Source: Mycobacterium sp. HUMS_12744610
Lineage (GTDB): Bacteria; Actinomycetota; Actinomycetes; Mycobacteriales; Mycobacteriaceae
Assembly: GCF_041206865.1 (NCBI RefSeq)
Contig: NZ_JBGEDP010000001.1
Span: forward strand, 2,852,001 to 2,916,000
DNA: 64,000 bases
Direction: 5' to 3'
Shown here: one piece after another, positions 27,138-40,890 of the stretch
How positions within the stretch are numbered: the first letter of the stretch is position 1
How the letters are laid out: every line of letters starts with the position of its first letter
Notes under the pieces: generated by a model
What the model was told of the DNA's origin: nothing
Seen by the model: the letters and a program-made list of their open reading frames with translations, nothing else
Database searches by the model: none
Translations under genes and position numbers: made by a program

Positions 27138-30100
27138 AACGCGGATTTGCACGGCCGACCCCGGAGAAGCCTCCGGTCATCAAGCCCGAGAACATCGTCC
27201 TCCCGACGCCGCTGAGCATTCCGCCGCCGGAGGGCAAGCCCTGGTACATGATCGTGATCGGCGTCGTCGTGATCGGCCTCCTGGGCGGCATGGTGGCCAT
27301 GACCTTCGCCAGCGGGTCCCACGTGTTCGGCGGCGTCGGCTCGATCTTCCCGATCTTCATGGTCGGCGGGATGATGATGATGATGTTCGGCGGCCGGATG
27401 GGCGGCCAGCAGCAGATGAGCCGGCCGAAGCTGGACGCGATGCGCGCGCAGTTCATGCTGATGCTGGACATGCTGCGCGAGACCGCCCACGAGTCGGCCG
27501 ACAGCATGGACGCCAACTACCGGTGGTTCCACCCGGCGCCCGACACGCTCTCGGCCGCCGTCGGCTCGCCGCGGATGTGGGAGCGCAAGCCCGACGGCAA
27601 GGACCTCAACTTCGGTGTCGTCCGGGTCGGCGTGGGCATGACGCGTCCCGAGGTGACCTGGGGTGAGCCCCAGAACATGCCGACCGACATCGAGCTCGAA
27701 CCGGTGACCGGTAAGGCGCTGCAGGAGTTCGGGCGCTACCAGAGCGTCGTCTACAACCTGCCCAAGATGATCTCGCTGCTGGTCGAGCCGTGGTACGCGC
27801 TGAACGGGGAGCGCGAGCAGGTGCTGGGACTGATGCGGGCGATCATCTGCCAGCTTGCCTTCTCGCACGGCCCCGACCACGTCCAGATGATCGTGGTCAG
27901 CTCCGACCTCGACGAGTGGGACTGGGTGAAGTGGCTGCCCCACTTCGGCGACCCCCGGCGTCACGACGCGGCGGGCAACGCACGGATGGTGTACGGCTCG
28001 GTACGCGAGTTCGCCGCCGAGCAGGCCGAGCTGTTCGCCGGTCGCGGCTCGTTCACGCCCCGGCACGCCAGCTCCTCGGCGCAGACGCCGACGCCGCACA
28101 CCGTGATCATCGCCGACGCCGCAGATCCCCAGTGGGAGTTCGTGATCAGCGCCGAGGGCATCGACGGGGTCACCTTCTTCGACCTGACCGGGTCCTCCAT
28201 GTGGACCTCGGTCCCCGAGCGGATCCTCAGCTTCGATCACACGGGCATCATCGAGGCGCTGCCCCGCGACCGCGACACCTGGATGGTGATCGACGAGAAG
28301 CCGTGGTTCTTCGCGCTCACCGACCACTTCAGCCTCGAGGAGGCCGAGGAGTTCGCACAGAAGCTGGCGCGCTGGCGGCTCGCCGAGGCCTACGAGGAGA
28401 TCGGCCAGCGCGTCGCCCACATCGGCGCCCGCGACATCCTGTCCTACTACGGCATCGACGACCCGGCCGACATCGACTTCCACGCGCTGTGGGGCAGCCG
28501 CTCCGACCACATGGGCCGGTCGCGGCTGCGCGCGCCGTTCGGCAATCGCTCCGACAACGGCGAACTGCTGTTCCTCGACATGAAGTCGCTGGACGAAGGC
28601 GGCGACGGCCCGCACGGCGTCATGTCCGGCACGACGGGTTCGGGTAAGTCGACCCTGGTGCGGACCGTGATCGAGTCGCTGATGCTCAGCCACCCGCCGG
28701 AGGAACTGCAGTTCGTGCTGGCCGACCTCAAGGGTGGATCGGCGGTCAAGCCGTTCGCCGGAGTGCCGCACGTGTCGCGCATCATCACCGACCTGGAAGA
28801 GGACCAGGCGCTGATGGAGCGCTTCCTGGACGCGCTGTGGGGCGAGATCGCGCGCCGCAAGGCGATCTGCGACAGCGCCGGCGTCGACGATGCCAAGGAG
28901 TACAACTCGGTGCGCCTCCGGATGCGCGCCCGCGGCCAGGACATGCCGCCGCTGCCGATGCTCGTGGTCGTCATCGACGAGTTCTACGAGTGGTTCCGCA
29001 TCATGCCGACCGCGGTCGACGTCCTCGACTCGATCGGCCGCCAGGGCCGTGCCTACTGGATCCACCTGATGATGGCCTCGCAGACCATCGAGAGCCGGGC
29101 CGAAAAACTCATGGAGAACATGGGTTACCGCCTGGTGCTGAAGGCCCGCACCGCGGGCGCGGCCCAGGCGGCCGGTGTGCCCAACGCGGTGAACCTGCCC
29201 GCCCAGGCCGGCCTGGGTTACTTCCGCCGCAGCCTCGAGGACATCGTCCGGTTCCAGGCGGAGTTCCTGTGGCGCGACTTCGTTCCGCGCGGGGTCACGA
29301 TCGACGGCGACGAAGCGCCCGCGCTGGTGCACAGCATCGACTACGTGCGCCCGCAGCTGTTCACCAACGCCTTCACCCCGCTCGAGGTCAGCGTCGGGGG
29401 ACCGGACCAGGTCGCGATCCCGACCAACGGCGAATCGGCCGAGCCGCCGCTGCCCGTCGAGGCCGAAGACGAGGACGAAGAGGGCATCCGGGTACCCAAG
29501 GTCGGTACGGTGATCATCGACCAGTTGCGCAAGATCCCGTTCGAGCCCTACCGGCTGTGGCAGCCGCCGCTAAACCAGCCCGTCGCCATTGACGACTTGG
29601 TGAACCGGTTCCTCGGGCACCCGTGGCAACAGGACTACGGAACGGCGCGCGACCTGGTCTTCCCGATCGGGATCATCGACCGCCCGTTCAAGCACGACCA
29701 GCCGCCGTGGACGGTCGACACCTCGGGCCCCGGCTCCAACGTCCTGATCCTGGGCGCAGGCGGTTCGGGTAAGACGACCGCGCTGCAGACGCTGATCTGC
29801 TCGGCCGCGCTGACCCACACCCCCGAGCAGGTCCAGTTCTACTGCCTGGCCTACAGCAGCACCGCGTTGACCACGGTCGCGCAGCTGCCCCACGTGGGTG
29901 AGGTGGTCGGTCCCACGGACCCCTACGGCGTGCGCCGCACCGTGGCCGAGCTGCTGGCGCTGGTGCGGGACCGCAAGCGCACCTTCCTCGAATACGGAAT
30001 CGCCTCGATGGAGGTGTTCCGGCGCCGCAAGTTCGGTGGCGCCTCGGGCCCCGTGCCCGACGTGTTCGGCGACGTCTACCTGGTGATCGACAACTACCGG

Positions 30101-31294
30101 GCGCTCGCCGAGGAGAACGAGGTCCTCATCGAACAGGTCAACCTGATCATCAACCAGGGCCCTTCGTTCGGTGTGCACGTGATCGTCACCGCCGACCGCG
30201 AGTCGGAATTGCGCCCGCCGGTGCGCAGCGGCTTCGGTTCGCGCGTCGAGTTGCGGCTGGCCGCGGTGGAGGACGCCAAGCTGGTGCGTTCCCGGTTCGC
30301 CAAGGACGTGCCGGTCAAGCCGGGCCGCGGCATGGTCGCCGTGAACTACGTCCGCCTCGACGCCGACCCGCAGTCGGGTCTGCACACCCTGGTCGCCCGG
30401 CCCGCGCTGGCCAGCACACCCGACAACACCTTCGAGTCCGACAGCATCGTCGAAGCGGTCAGCAGGCTGACCAGCGGCCAGGCCCCGCCGGTGCGCCGGT
30501 TGCCGGCCACGTTCGGCGTGCAGCAGGTGCGGGAGCTGGCCGCGCGGGACACCCGCCAGGGTGTCGGCGCCGGCGGCATCGCCTGGGCGATCTCGGAGCT
30601 GGACCTCAACCCGGTCTACCTCAACTTCGGCGAGAACTCGCACCTGATGGTGACGGGACGGCGCGAATGCGGGAAGACCACCACGCTGGCCACCATCATG
30701 GCCGAGATCGGGCGGCTGTACGCCCCGGGCGCCAGCAGCGCGCCGGCCACGTCGCAACGTTCGGCCCAAGTGTGGCTGGTCGACCCGCGCCGTCAACTGC
30801 TGACCGCGCTGGGTTCGGAGTACGTGGAGAAGTTCGCCTACAATCTCGACGGCGTCCAGGCGATGATGGCCGAGCTGGCGGCGGTCCTGGCCGGCCGCGA
30901 GCCACCGCCCGGGCTGTCGGCCGAGGAGCTGCTCTCGCGGTCGTGGTGGAGCGGCCCGGAGATCTTCCTGATCGTCGATGACATCCAGCAGCTCCCGACG
31001 GGATTCGACTCGCCGCTGCACAAGGCCGTCCCGTGGGTGACCAGGGCCGCCGACGTGGGCCTGCACGTGATCGTCACCCGCTCCTTCGGTGGCTGGTCCT
31101 CGGCGGGCAGCGACCCGATGCTGCGGGCGCTGCACCAGGCCAACGCGCCGCTGCTGGTGATGGACGCCGACCCTGACGAGGGCTTCATCCGCGGCAAGAT
31201 GAAGGGCGGCCCCCTGCCCCGTGGCCGTGGCCTGTTGATGGCCGAGGACACCGGTGTGTTCGTGCAGGTGGCGGCGACCGAGATGCGCAAGTAG
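27134..31294 (+). CDS. eccC5: ESX-5 FtsK/SpoIIIE-type ATPase EccC5
   Basis: The 1386-residue protein is the motor of ESX-5. Two membrane helices lie near residues 35-80, followed by a DUF region and three P-loop domains: GTTGSGKST from residue 499, GAGGSGKTT from 874 and GRRECGKTT from 1175. The matching Walker B segments are MLVVVIDEFYEW, VYLVIDNYRA and IFLIVDDIQQL. The first domain is the catalytic one, and the last two bind the C-terminal signals of Esx and PE/PPE substrates. It is one continuous frame close to the length of M. tuberculosis EccC5. It starts with GTG inside the eccB5 stop codon and ends at a hairpin shared with the convergent P450 gene. Confidence 0.97.
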   Translation: MKRGFARPTPEKPPVIKPENIVLPTPLSIPPPEGKPWYMIVIGVVVIGLLGGMVAMTFASGSHVFGGVGSIFPIFMVGGMMMMMFGGRMGGQQQMSRPKLDAMRAQFMLMLDMLRETAHESADSMDANYRWFHPAPDTLSAAVGSPRMWERKPDGKDLNFGVVRVGVGMTRPEVTWGEPQNMPTDIELEPVTGKALQEFGRYQSVVYNLPKMISLLVEPWYALNGEREQVLGLMRAIICQLAFSHGPDHVQMIVVSSDLDEWDWVKWLPHFGDPRRHDAAGNARMVYGSVREFAAEQAELFAGRGSFTPRHASSSAQTPTPHTVIIADAADPQWEFVISAEGIDGVTFFDLTGSSMWTSVPERILSFDHTGIIEALPRDRDTWMVIDEKPWFFALTDHFSLEEAEEFAQKLARWRLAEAYEEIGQRVAHIGARDILSYYGIDDPADIDFHALWGSRSDHMGRSRLRAPFGNRSDNGELLFLDMKSLDEGGDGPHGVMSGTTGSGKSTLVRTVIESLMLSHPPEELQFVLADLKGGSAVKPFAGVPHVSRIITDLEEDQALMERFLDALWGEIARRKAICDSAGVDDAKEYNSVRLRMRARGQDMPPLPMLVVVIDEFYEWFRIMPTAVDVLDSIGRQGRAYWIHLMMASQTIESRAEKLMENMGYRLVLKARTAGAAQAAGVPNAVNLPAQAGLGYFRRSLEDIVRFQAEFLWRDFVPRGVTIDGDEAPALVHSIDYVRPQLFTNAFTPLEVSVGGPDQVAIPTNGESAEPPLPVEAEDEDEEGIRVPKVGTVIIDQLRKIPFEPYRLWQPPLNQPVAIDDLVNRFLGHPWQQDYGTARDLVFPIGIIDRPFKHDQPPWTVDTSGPGSNVLILGAGGSGKTTALQTLICSAALTHTPEQVQFYCLAYSSTALTTVAQLPHVGEVVGPTDPYGVRRTVAELLALVRDRKRTFLEYGIASMEVFRRRKFGGASGPVPDVFGDVYLVIDNYRALAEENEVLIEQVNLIINQGPSFGVHVIVTADRESELRPPVRSGFGSRVELRLAAVEDAKLVRSRFAKDVPVKPGRGMVAVNYVRLDADPQSGLHTLVARPALASTPDNTFESDSIVEAVSRLTSGQAPPVRRLPATFGVQQVRELAARDTRQGVGAGGIAWAISELDLNPVYLNFGENSHLMVTGRRECGKTTTLATIMAEIGRLYAPGASSAPATSQRSAQVWLVDPRRQLLTALGSEYVEKFAYNLDGVQAMMAELAAVLAGREPPPGLSAEELLSRSWWSGPEIFLIVDDIQQLPTGFDSPLHKAVPWVTRAADVGLHVIVTRSFGGWSSAGSDPMLRALHQANAPLLVMDADPDEGFIRGKMKGGPLPRGRGLLMAEDTGVFVQVAATEMRK

Positions 31295-31310
31295 CGAGTT
31301 CGCGATCGTT

Positions 31311-35065
<3,755 letters not shown>

Positions 35066-35085
35066 CTAACCTACCTAGCGAGTAG

Positions 35086-35328
<243 letters not shown>

Positions 35329-35786
35329 CGGCCCTATCCACTCAGTCAACAGGCGAGCAAACGGCAAATGAACGGTTGTTGACTTCGGGTGAACAGTGGT
35401 CGGCAGGTAATGAACAGTTGGCGTCTCCGGTCGGTGTCCCGCTTATAACGGGTTAATGTCTTTGGCGAGCGACAGGTCAGCCCAAAAGCGAGCTGTCGCT
35501 CGGTTGCTGACTGTGGGGGTGTCCAAGCAGGATGTGCGCGTCGGTCGTGACCGGGCTCACGGGAATCCCGTTGAGGGATCACTAGTCCGGCGCACCAAAA
35601 CAACACGCCAACTTGTTGGGTCCGCCCCTCGACTGGATTTGCTGGCTGTGCACACAGACCTCAAGACTCCACCGGCTCAGCGGCCCGGAAGTGGCGAATG
35701 TGACGAGGCCGTGACCGCGGTCTCCGCTAGGTCTTGTTCGAACGTCGGGGTCGCCTGGCGACCACGGCCCAATAAGGGAGGGCACG
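35329..35786. other. Intergenic regulatory region upstream of the PPE25-type gene
   Basis: About 460 bp without a gene between the ferredoxin and PPE genes. It contains the repeat array at 35369-35418, annotated separately. The rest shows no clear signal. Confidence 0.5.
35369..35418 (-). promoter_or_regulatory. RegX3/PHO-box-like repeat array
   Basis: TGAACGGT (35369), TGAACAGT (35390) and TGAACAGT (35411) are spaced exactly 21 bp apart, two helical turns. On the minus strand they read GTTCATT, GTTCACC and GTTCATT, matching the PHO-box unit GTTCACC bound by PhoB-family regulators. Weaker units (GCCGACC, GTCAACA) fall midway at about 11 bp. A similar array precedes the PE19-type gene. Confidence 0.55.
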
Positions 35787-37034
35787 GTGTTTGACTTCGG
35801 GGCGCTACCGCCCGAAATCAATTCCGGTCGCATGTACACGGGTCCTGGATCGGCGCCCATGATGGCCGCCGCGTCGGCTTGGGACGGAGTGGCGGCCGAG
35901 CTGAGCACGGCCGCCACCGGTTACGGTTCGGCGATCACGGAATTGACCAGTGGACCATGGGTGGGGCCGGCGTCGGCCTCGATGTTGTCCGCCGTTGCGC
36001 CATATGTGAGTTGGCTCAGCGCGGCCGCCGGTCAGGCCGAGGAGACCGCCAATCAGGCCCGGGCGGCCGCGGGCGCGTACGAGACAGCGTTCGCGATGAC
36101 GGTGCCGCCGCCGGTGATCGCGGCGAACCGCGCATTGCTGCTGATGTTGATCGCGACCAATTTCTTCGGGCAGAACACCCCGGCGATCGCGGCCACCGAA
36201 GCGCAGTACATGGAGATGTGGGCGCAGGACGCTGCGGCGATGTACGGCTACCTCGGGTCGTCGCTGACCGCCTCGCAGCTGGTGCCGTTCAACTCCCCGC
36301 CTAAGACCACCACCCCGAACGCCGGTGCCGACCAGGCCTTGGCGGTGGCCCAGGCCGTCGCCACCCCGGCCGGCAACACGGCGCAGAGCACCGCGACCAC
36401 CACCCCGCAGCTGGTGCCGGCGGCGCTGACGCCGCACGCGATCTCGGCGGCCACCGCGCTGCCCCAGCCGCTGCAACAGCTGCAGACCATGCTCACGACG
36501 GCCACTACGAACCCGGCTGCGCTGCCGTGGCCGCTGAACCAGATCCCCACCCCGTGGAACACCTCCGGGATCAATCAGGCCACCTACTACACGTGGTTCC
36601 ACAACTTGCTGCAGGTGTACAACGGCTACGGCACGAGCTATCACGGGTACCAGGAGGGACAGCAGTTGGTGTTCGGTGCCGGTACCACGGCCGGCGCGGG
36701 CGGTTACTGGTACCCGACACCGCAGTTCGCGCAGTTGGGCCTCGGCGCCCACAGCATCTCGGCGGTGTCGGCCAGCACGGGCGGGGCCGGCCGGATCGGG
36801 GGCCTGTCCGTGCCGTCGGGGTGGGCCACGCCGGCCACACCGGCGACGGAGGTCAGCTCCATCGTCAAGGGCGTGGAGGGCACCCCAATCCACGCGGCGG
36901 CGAACAACGCACCCGCCAACGCCATCCTCCGCGGCATGCCGCTGGGCACGGGGAGCCGGCGGGCGGCCTCCGGGTACGTCAACAAGTACGGGTTCCGCTA
37001 CAGCGTGGTGGTGCGGCCGCCTTCGGCCGGATAG
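35787..37034 (+). CDS. PPE family protein, PPE25-type (PPE-SVP)
   Basis: The 415-residue ESX-5 substrate starts [26 protein letters not shown], the PPE signature, with WVGPASASM (WxG turn) near residue 58 and the conserved [34 protein letters not shown]. The C-terminal half carries the SVP motif (GGLSVPSGW) and ends VVVRPPSAG. It would pair with a PE partner, be chaperoned by EspG5 and be exported to the cell surface. The GTG start follows a GGGAGGG ribosome site. PPE25 sits at this place in M. tuberculosis. A decayed relative lies at 11907-13161. Confidence 0.93.
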   Translation: MFDFGALPPEINSGRMYTGPGSAPMMAAASAWDGVAAELSTAATGYGSAITELTSGPWVGPASASMLSAVAPYVSWLSAAAGQAEETANQARAAAGAYETAFAMTVPPPVIAANRALLLMLIATNFFGQNTPAIAATEAQYMEMWAQDAAAMYGYLGSSLTASQLVPFNSPPKTTTPNAGADQALAVAQAVATPAGNTAQSTATTTPQLVPAALTPHAISAATALPQPLQQLQTMLTTATTNPAALPWPLNQIPTPWNTSGINQATYYTWFHNLLQVYNGYGTSYHGYQEGQQLVFGAGTTAGAGGYWYPTPQFAQLGLGAHSISAVSASTGGAGRIGGLSVPSGWATPATPATEVSSIVKGVEGTPIHAAANNAPANAILRGMPLGTGSRRAASGYVNKYGFRYSVVVRPPSAG

Positions 37035-37109
37035 GCCCGGACAAGACCATGAACAGAAGACTGAAACTCACAAGCTGTTGAGTGCGCAGGTTTTTGGAAA
37101 GGAGATCGC

Positions 37110-37409
37110 ATGTCGTTCGTGACTACGCAGCCGGAGGCGCTGGCGGCGGCGGCGGGGACGTTGCAGGGGATCGGCTCGACGCTGAGCGCCCAGAATGCCG
37201 CGGCGGCGGCCCCCACGACGGGGGTGGTGCCCGCGGCGGCCGACGAGGTGTCGGCGTTGACCGCGGCGCAGTTCGCCGCGCATGCGCAGATGTATCAGGC
37301 CGTGAGCGCTCAGGCGCAAGCGATTCATGAGATGTTCGTCAACACCTTGGGCATGAGCTCGGGGTCCTACGCGGCGACCGAGGCGGCCAACGCGGCCGCG
37401 ACCGGCTAA
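37110..37409 (+). CDS. PE family protein, PE18-type
   Basis: The 99-residue protein is a bare PE domain: SFVTTQPEALAAAAGTLQ with the Pro-Glu motif, two long helices, and the C-terminal export signal SYAATEAANAA (YxxxE). It differs at only six positions from the PE at 39960. It should dimerise with the adjacent PPE proteins for ESX-5 export. A GGAAAGGAG ribosome site precedes the ATG. The next gene, a PPE, starts 13 bp after its stop. Confidence 0.94.
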   Translation: MSFVTTQPEALAAAAGTLQGIGSTLSAQNAAAAAPTTGVVPAAADEVSALTAAQFAAHAQMYQAVSAQAQAIHEMFVNTLGMSSGSYAATEAANAAATG

Positions 37410-37421
37410 AGGAGGTCAAAG

Positions 37422-38675
37422 GTGATTGATTTTGGTGCCATTCCGCCGGAGATCAACTCCGCGCGGATGTATTCGGGTCCGGGTTCGTCGTCGCTGATGG
37501 CGGCGGCCTCGGCGTGGAACGGGCTGGCCGCGGAGTTGAACTCCACGGCGCTGGGCTACGACAAGGTGGTCACCGCCCTGAGCAGCGAGGAGTGGCTGGG
37601 GCCGGCCTCGACTGCGATGGCTCAGGCCGTCCAGCCCTATGTGGCGTGGATGAGCACCACCGCGGCCCAGGCCGAGCAGGCCGCGGCCCAGGCGCGGGCG
37701 GCCGCGGCGGCCTACGAGAGCGCGCTGGCGGCCACGGTGCCCCCGCCTCTGGTGGCGGCCAACCGCACCGAGACGGCCCAGGCGATCGCGACCAACGTGC
37801 TGGGGCAAAACACCGGCATCATCGCCCAGCTGGAGGCCCAGTACGCCCAGATGTGGGCCCAGGACGCCACCGCGATGTACACCTATGCGGCCCAGTCCTC
37901 GACGGCGACCAAGGTGACGCCCTACAAGAACGCACCGGCCATCGCCAACCCCGCGGCCCAAAGCCTGCAGACCGCCGCCACCACCAGCGCGGGGGGTGGG
38001 CCGGCCACCAACAACCTGCAGAACATCATCTCGTCGCTGCCGAGCACGTTGCAGGGCCTCGCTAGCCCGAGTGGGACCTCCAACCTGGTGACTCAGTTCC
38101 AGAACGCCAACCCCTTACTCCAAGAGCTGTGGTTCGTCATCAGCGGTCAGAGCGTGCTGCCCAACAACATCGGGACGCTCGTCACCGGCTACAACAGTTA
38201 CTCGGCCCTCTGGTACAACACGGAAGGTCTGCCCTACTTCTCCGTTGGTATGGGTAACTTCGGTGTTCAGATCGCCAAGACCACGGGTGCGCTGGGCGGT
38301 GTCGCGCCCGCGGCCGCCGGTGCCGCAAAGGCCCTGCCCGGCCTCGGCGGGCTGGGCGGCCTGCTCGGTGGTGGCGGCGGCGTCGCCGCGCACGCGGCGT
38401 CGGCAACGGCGTCCATGGGCAACGCGGCCTCCATCGGCGGCAAGCTCGCGGTGCCGGTGTCCTGGTCGGGGGCCACCGCGCCGCTGGCACACGCCCCTGC
38501 CCAGCTGGTCAGCACCGTCAGCGCCGCCCCCGAGGCCGCAGCCGGTGCCGGCGGGTCCGGCAACCTGCTCGGCGGCATGCCGCTGGCCGGTGCCGGCGCC
38601 GGCAGCGGGGTCGGGTCCGGGCCGCGGTACGGGTTCCGGCCCGTCGTCATGGCGCGCCCGCCCTTCGCCGGGTAA
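37422..38675 (+). CDS. PPE family protein, PPE26-type (PPE-SVP)
   Basis: The 417-residue protein begins with GTG and reads [25 protein letters not shown]. It has WLGPASTAM, the NVLGQNTGIIAQLEAQYAQMWAQDATAMYTYA helix region, and a C-terminal domain with GGKLAVPVSW in place of SVP. It ends RPVVMARPPFAG. It is probably the partner of the PE 13 bp upstream and is exported through ESX-5. A 21-bp-stem hairpin closes the unit. The pseudogene at 7588-8333 and the remnant at 39124-39472 are relatives of the same type. Confidence 0.93.
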   Translation: MIDFGAIPPEINSARMYSGPGSSSLMAAASAWNGLAAELNSTALGYDKVVTALSSEEWLGPASTAMAQAVQPYVAWMSTTAAQAEQAAAQARAAAAAYESALAATVPPPLVAANRTETAQAIATNVLGQNTGIIAQLEAQYAQMWAQDATAMYTYAAQSSTATKVTPYKNAPAIANPAAQSLQTAATTSAGGGPATNNLQNIISSLPSTLQGLASPSGTSNLVTQFQNANPLLQELWFVISGQSVLPNNIGTLVTGYNSYSALWYNTEGLPYFSVGMGNFGVQIAKTTGALGGVAPAAAGAAKALPGLGGLGGLLGGGGGVAAHAASATASMGNAASIGGKLAVPVSWSGATAPLAHAPAQLVSTVSAAPEAAAGAGGSGNLLGGMPLAGAGAGSGVGSGPRYGFRPVVMARPPFAG

Positions 38676-38687
38676 CGATCGATCGAC

Positions 38688-38737
38688 CCGACGGGTGCCG
38701 TGCCGACGCTCAGCGCCGTCGGCACGGCACCCGTCGG
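38688..38737 (+). terminator. Strong hairpin after the PPE26-type gene
   Basis: A perfect 21-bp stem (38688-38708 with 38717-38737) with the eight-base loop CTCAGCGC begins 13 bp after the stop codon. It lacks a T-tract but is by far the strongest hairpin I noticed in the window. It should end the PPE-PE-PPE transcript. Confidence 0.85.
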
Positions 38738-39123
38738 CGTGTCGGCGCAGGTGTTATCCGCGGCCGGACTTTTACCCCGTCGCGCACCCGGCGAGCGCAC
38801 CGAACCGTCCGAGCGAGGTGCGCCGGCAGATAGGCGTCGGCGCAGCCCAGGGCGTGCAGAGGGCTCCGGTCATGGCATCCCCCGCCCGTGACCGCCGCCA
38901 ACCGGGCGATGTCCGCGACGCTGAAAGCCCCCGCCGGTATCCGCACGTCACGCCGGTCCGCTACGCCGAGATGTGAGCCCGTGATGCCGCGGCGGTGTAG
39001 CCTACGCCGGACCGACGGCGAGCGCGTCGTCGGTGACCGCGTTCACCGCGGGCGGGGAAAGCCCGGCGGGCTCGGGCAGAGCGCGATGCACGATGTGATC
39101 GGCTAGATCACGGCTTCCCCACG

Positions 39124-39472
39124 AGCCAACAACATCGAGGGGCCGCCCTGTTCCGGAGTCGGGACGAGCAACTCCTTCGTCTCCTTGGTCCAGGTAGCCA
39201 AGGGTCTGGGGGCCGTCGGCGGCGCCGCCGCGCCCGTCACCCCCGGCTCGGCGGGGGCCGTACCGGTCGGCGGGCTCTCGGTTCTGTCCCTCTGGAGCGA
39301 CGCCGCGCCCGCGCCTCGCCCCCCGTGGAGCCCCTGACGGTCAGCGACACAGGGAGGCGCCCGATCCGGGACCGGCCAGCTGTTCGGCGGTGTGCCGCTG
39401 AGCGCGCCCGGGGTGGGGCCGCGCAGCGGGTTCCGCCCCACCGTCATGGCGCGGTCGCCGTTTGCCGGCTAG
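39124..39472 (+). pseudogene. PPE remnant at the PPE27 position
   Basis: The segment starts with a match to the LPNNIG codons of the PPE at 37422. It continues in one frame as SFVSLVQVAKGLGAVGGAAA and GGLSVLSLW (a damaged SVP motif), shifts frame, and ends GVPLSAPGVGPRSGFRPTVMARSPFAG with a TAG. The N-terminal PPE domain is gone. M. tuberculosis has PPE27 here, so this is probably its decayed counterpart. Confidence 0.8.
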
Positions 39473-39833
39473 CCCTTCGTGTCCGGTCCGGGCGCGGGAG
39501 CGGCTCCGAAACGAAAGGCCCGGTGATCGGACGCAGCCGCGCCCGGCAAGAGTTGCTGGCCGGTTACGGCCCCGCTGGGCCAGGCGGTCGATCGACCGCT
39601 GTTGACGTGCATCGGCCATGCTGGACAGCGGCGGTGGGGGTGCCCTCGCAGGCCCTCGCAGGCCCTTGCCGGGCCGCCGGGCCGCGCGATCGGACACCGG
39701 ATTTGTACCAGCTCATCCGCCGTCCGGGGGGACCGCGGCCCGTCTACCTGCAGTCCCGCAAACGCACGATTGCTGTGACTGTGTTGTGAGACCCCCCGAG
39801 CCGGGGCGGCCGCTGTTACCCTGACGTTACCGA

Positions 39834-39871
39834 AGGTGAATTCGTCGTGCCGTTTCGTGAACAGTTGCGAA
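39834..39871 (-). promoter_or_regulatory. RegX3/PHO-box-like repeats upstream of the PE19-type gene
   Basis: GGTGAAT (39834-39840) and CGTGAAC (39855-39861) are 21 bp apart, and a third unit TGCGAAC (39865-39871) follows 10 bp later. In M. tuberculosis RegX3 is known to act between ppe27 and pe19, the same interval. Assignment is by motif and position. Confidence 0.6.
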
Positions 39872-39959
39872 CACCGGACGCCGAAGGCAACTTGGGGCTA
39901 CGTAGTCATCTACTCTCATGCGAGAGCGATTGCTGGAAATTAATCGAGGAGGGAACAGT

Positions 39960-40259
39960 ATGTCGTTCGTGACCACACAGCCGGAAGCTCTGGCTGCGGC
40001 GGCCGGGAACCTGCAGGGCATCGGCGCCACCATGAGCGCTCAGAACGCCGCGGCCGCGGCGCCCACGACTGGGGTGGTGCCCGCCGCCGCCGACGAGGTT
40101 TCGGCGCTGACGGCGGCCCAGTTCGCTGCGCACGCGCAGATGTACCAGGCGGTGAGCGCCCAGGCGCAGGCCATTCACGAAATGTTCGTGAACACGCTGT
40201 CGATGAGCTCCGGCTCGTACGCGGCTACCGAGGCCGCCAACGCCGTCGCCGCCGGCTGA
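39960..40259 (+). CDS. PE family protein, PE19-type
   Basis: The 99-residue PE protein is nearly identical to the one at 37110 (differences at six positions, such as GNLQGIGATM). The two-helix PE domain and SYAATE export signal are intact. The ATG at 39960 follows GAGGAGGGAAC. PE19 in M. tuberculosis is phosphate-regulated and affects envelope permeability. The upstream GTTCAC-like repeats suggest the same here. It heads the PE-esxM-esxN group. Confidence 0.94.
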   Translation: MSFVTTQPEALAAAAGNLQGIGATMSAQNAAAAAPTTGVVPAAADEVSALTAAQFAAHAQMYQAVSAQAQAIHEMFVNTLSMSSGSYAATEAANAVAAG

Positions 40260-40543
40260 CCGGATCGGCGATTCGGGGGGTCGGGATCATCGGCGCGTGC
40301 GCCGGTGCCCGTTCAACCGCCCAGCAGAAGCGAGCGAGGCGTCAACCCAAACGTCGTGGTTCGGGTTTGACTTCGTTCAACCGTGGTACAACGCCCGGAC
40401 AGCCATCGGCTGCCGGGAAGGGGGGGACATAACTCTCGTCGGTGCGGTTTGGCGGTTCGTAAGCGCTTCACCGTCCGTCCGCCGTCGATCATGTCGACAA
40501 TTCGCTGAATCAGATCATCAGGACAACAAAGGAGAGAGGCAAC
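40260..40543. other. Leader region of esxM-esxN
   Basis: A 284-bp gap between the PE19-type gene and esxM with no coding signal. A GGAGAG ribosome site precedes the esxM ATG. It presumably contains an esxM promoter. Confidence 0.4.
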
Positions 40544-40840
40544 ATGCCAACACGTTTTATGACCGACCCGCACGAGATGCGTGCGATGGCGGGCCGCTTC
40601 GAGGTCCACGCCCAGACCGTCGAGGACGAGGCCCGCAAGATGTGGGCGTCGTCGATGAACATCGCCGGTGCGGGCTGGAGCGGCCAGGCGCAGGCCACCT
40701 CGTACGACACGATGGGCCAGATGAATCAGGCGTTCCGAAACATCGTCAACATGCTGCACGGGGTGCGCGACGGGCTGATCCGCGACGCCAACAACTACGA
40801 GCAGCAAGAACAGGCTTCGCAGCAGATCCTGGGCAGCTAG
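40544..40840 (+). CDS. esxM: WXG100 protein EsxM
   Basis: The 98-residue WXG100 protein starts [34 protein letters not shown]. It has the WSG turn ([11 protein letters not shown]) between two helices and the C-terminal NNYEQQEQ (YxxxE) signal. It forms a heterodimer with EsxN and is secreted by ESX-5. Its sequence belongs to the QILSS/Mtb9.9-type family usual for ESX-5 Esx pairs. esxN follows after 50 bp. Confidence 0.96.
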   Translation: MPTRFMTDPHEMRAMAGRFEVHAQTVEDEARKMWASSMNIAGAGWSGQAQATSYDTMGQMNQAFRNIVNMLHGVRDGLIRDANNYEQQEQASQQILGS

Positions 40841-40890
40841 CGCCAAAAGGCGAGGCTGCGTACCATTCCAGACGTTAGGAGAACACCGTC

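Noticed and set aside
26849-29332. An 827-codon open frame on the minus strand opposite eccB5-eccC5
   Set aside because: It is His/Arg/Gly/Val-rich with no domain and lies wholly antisense to well-identified genes. Long antisense frames are expected in GC-rich DNA.
38710-38946. Minus-strand ORF after the PPE26-type hairpin
   Set aside because: Some stretches look gene-like, but it overlaps the hairpin and has no identifiable domain.
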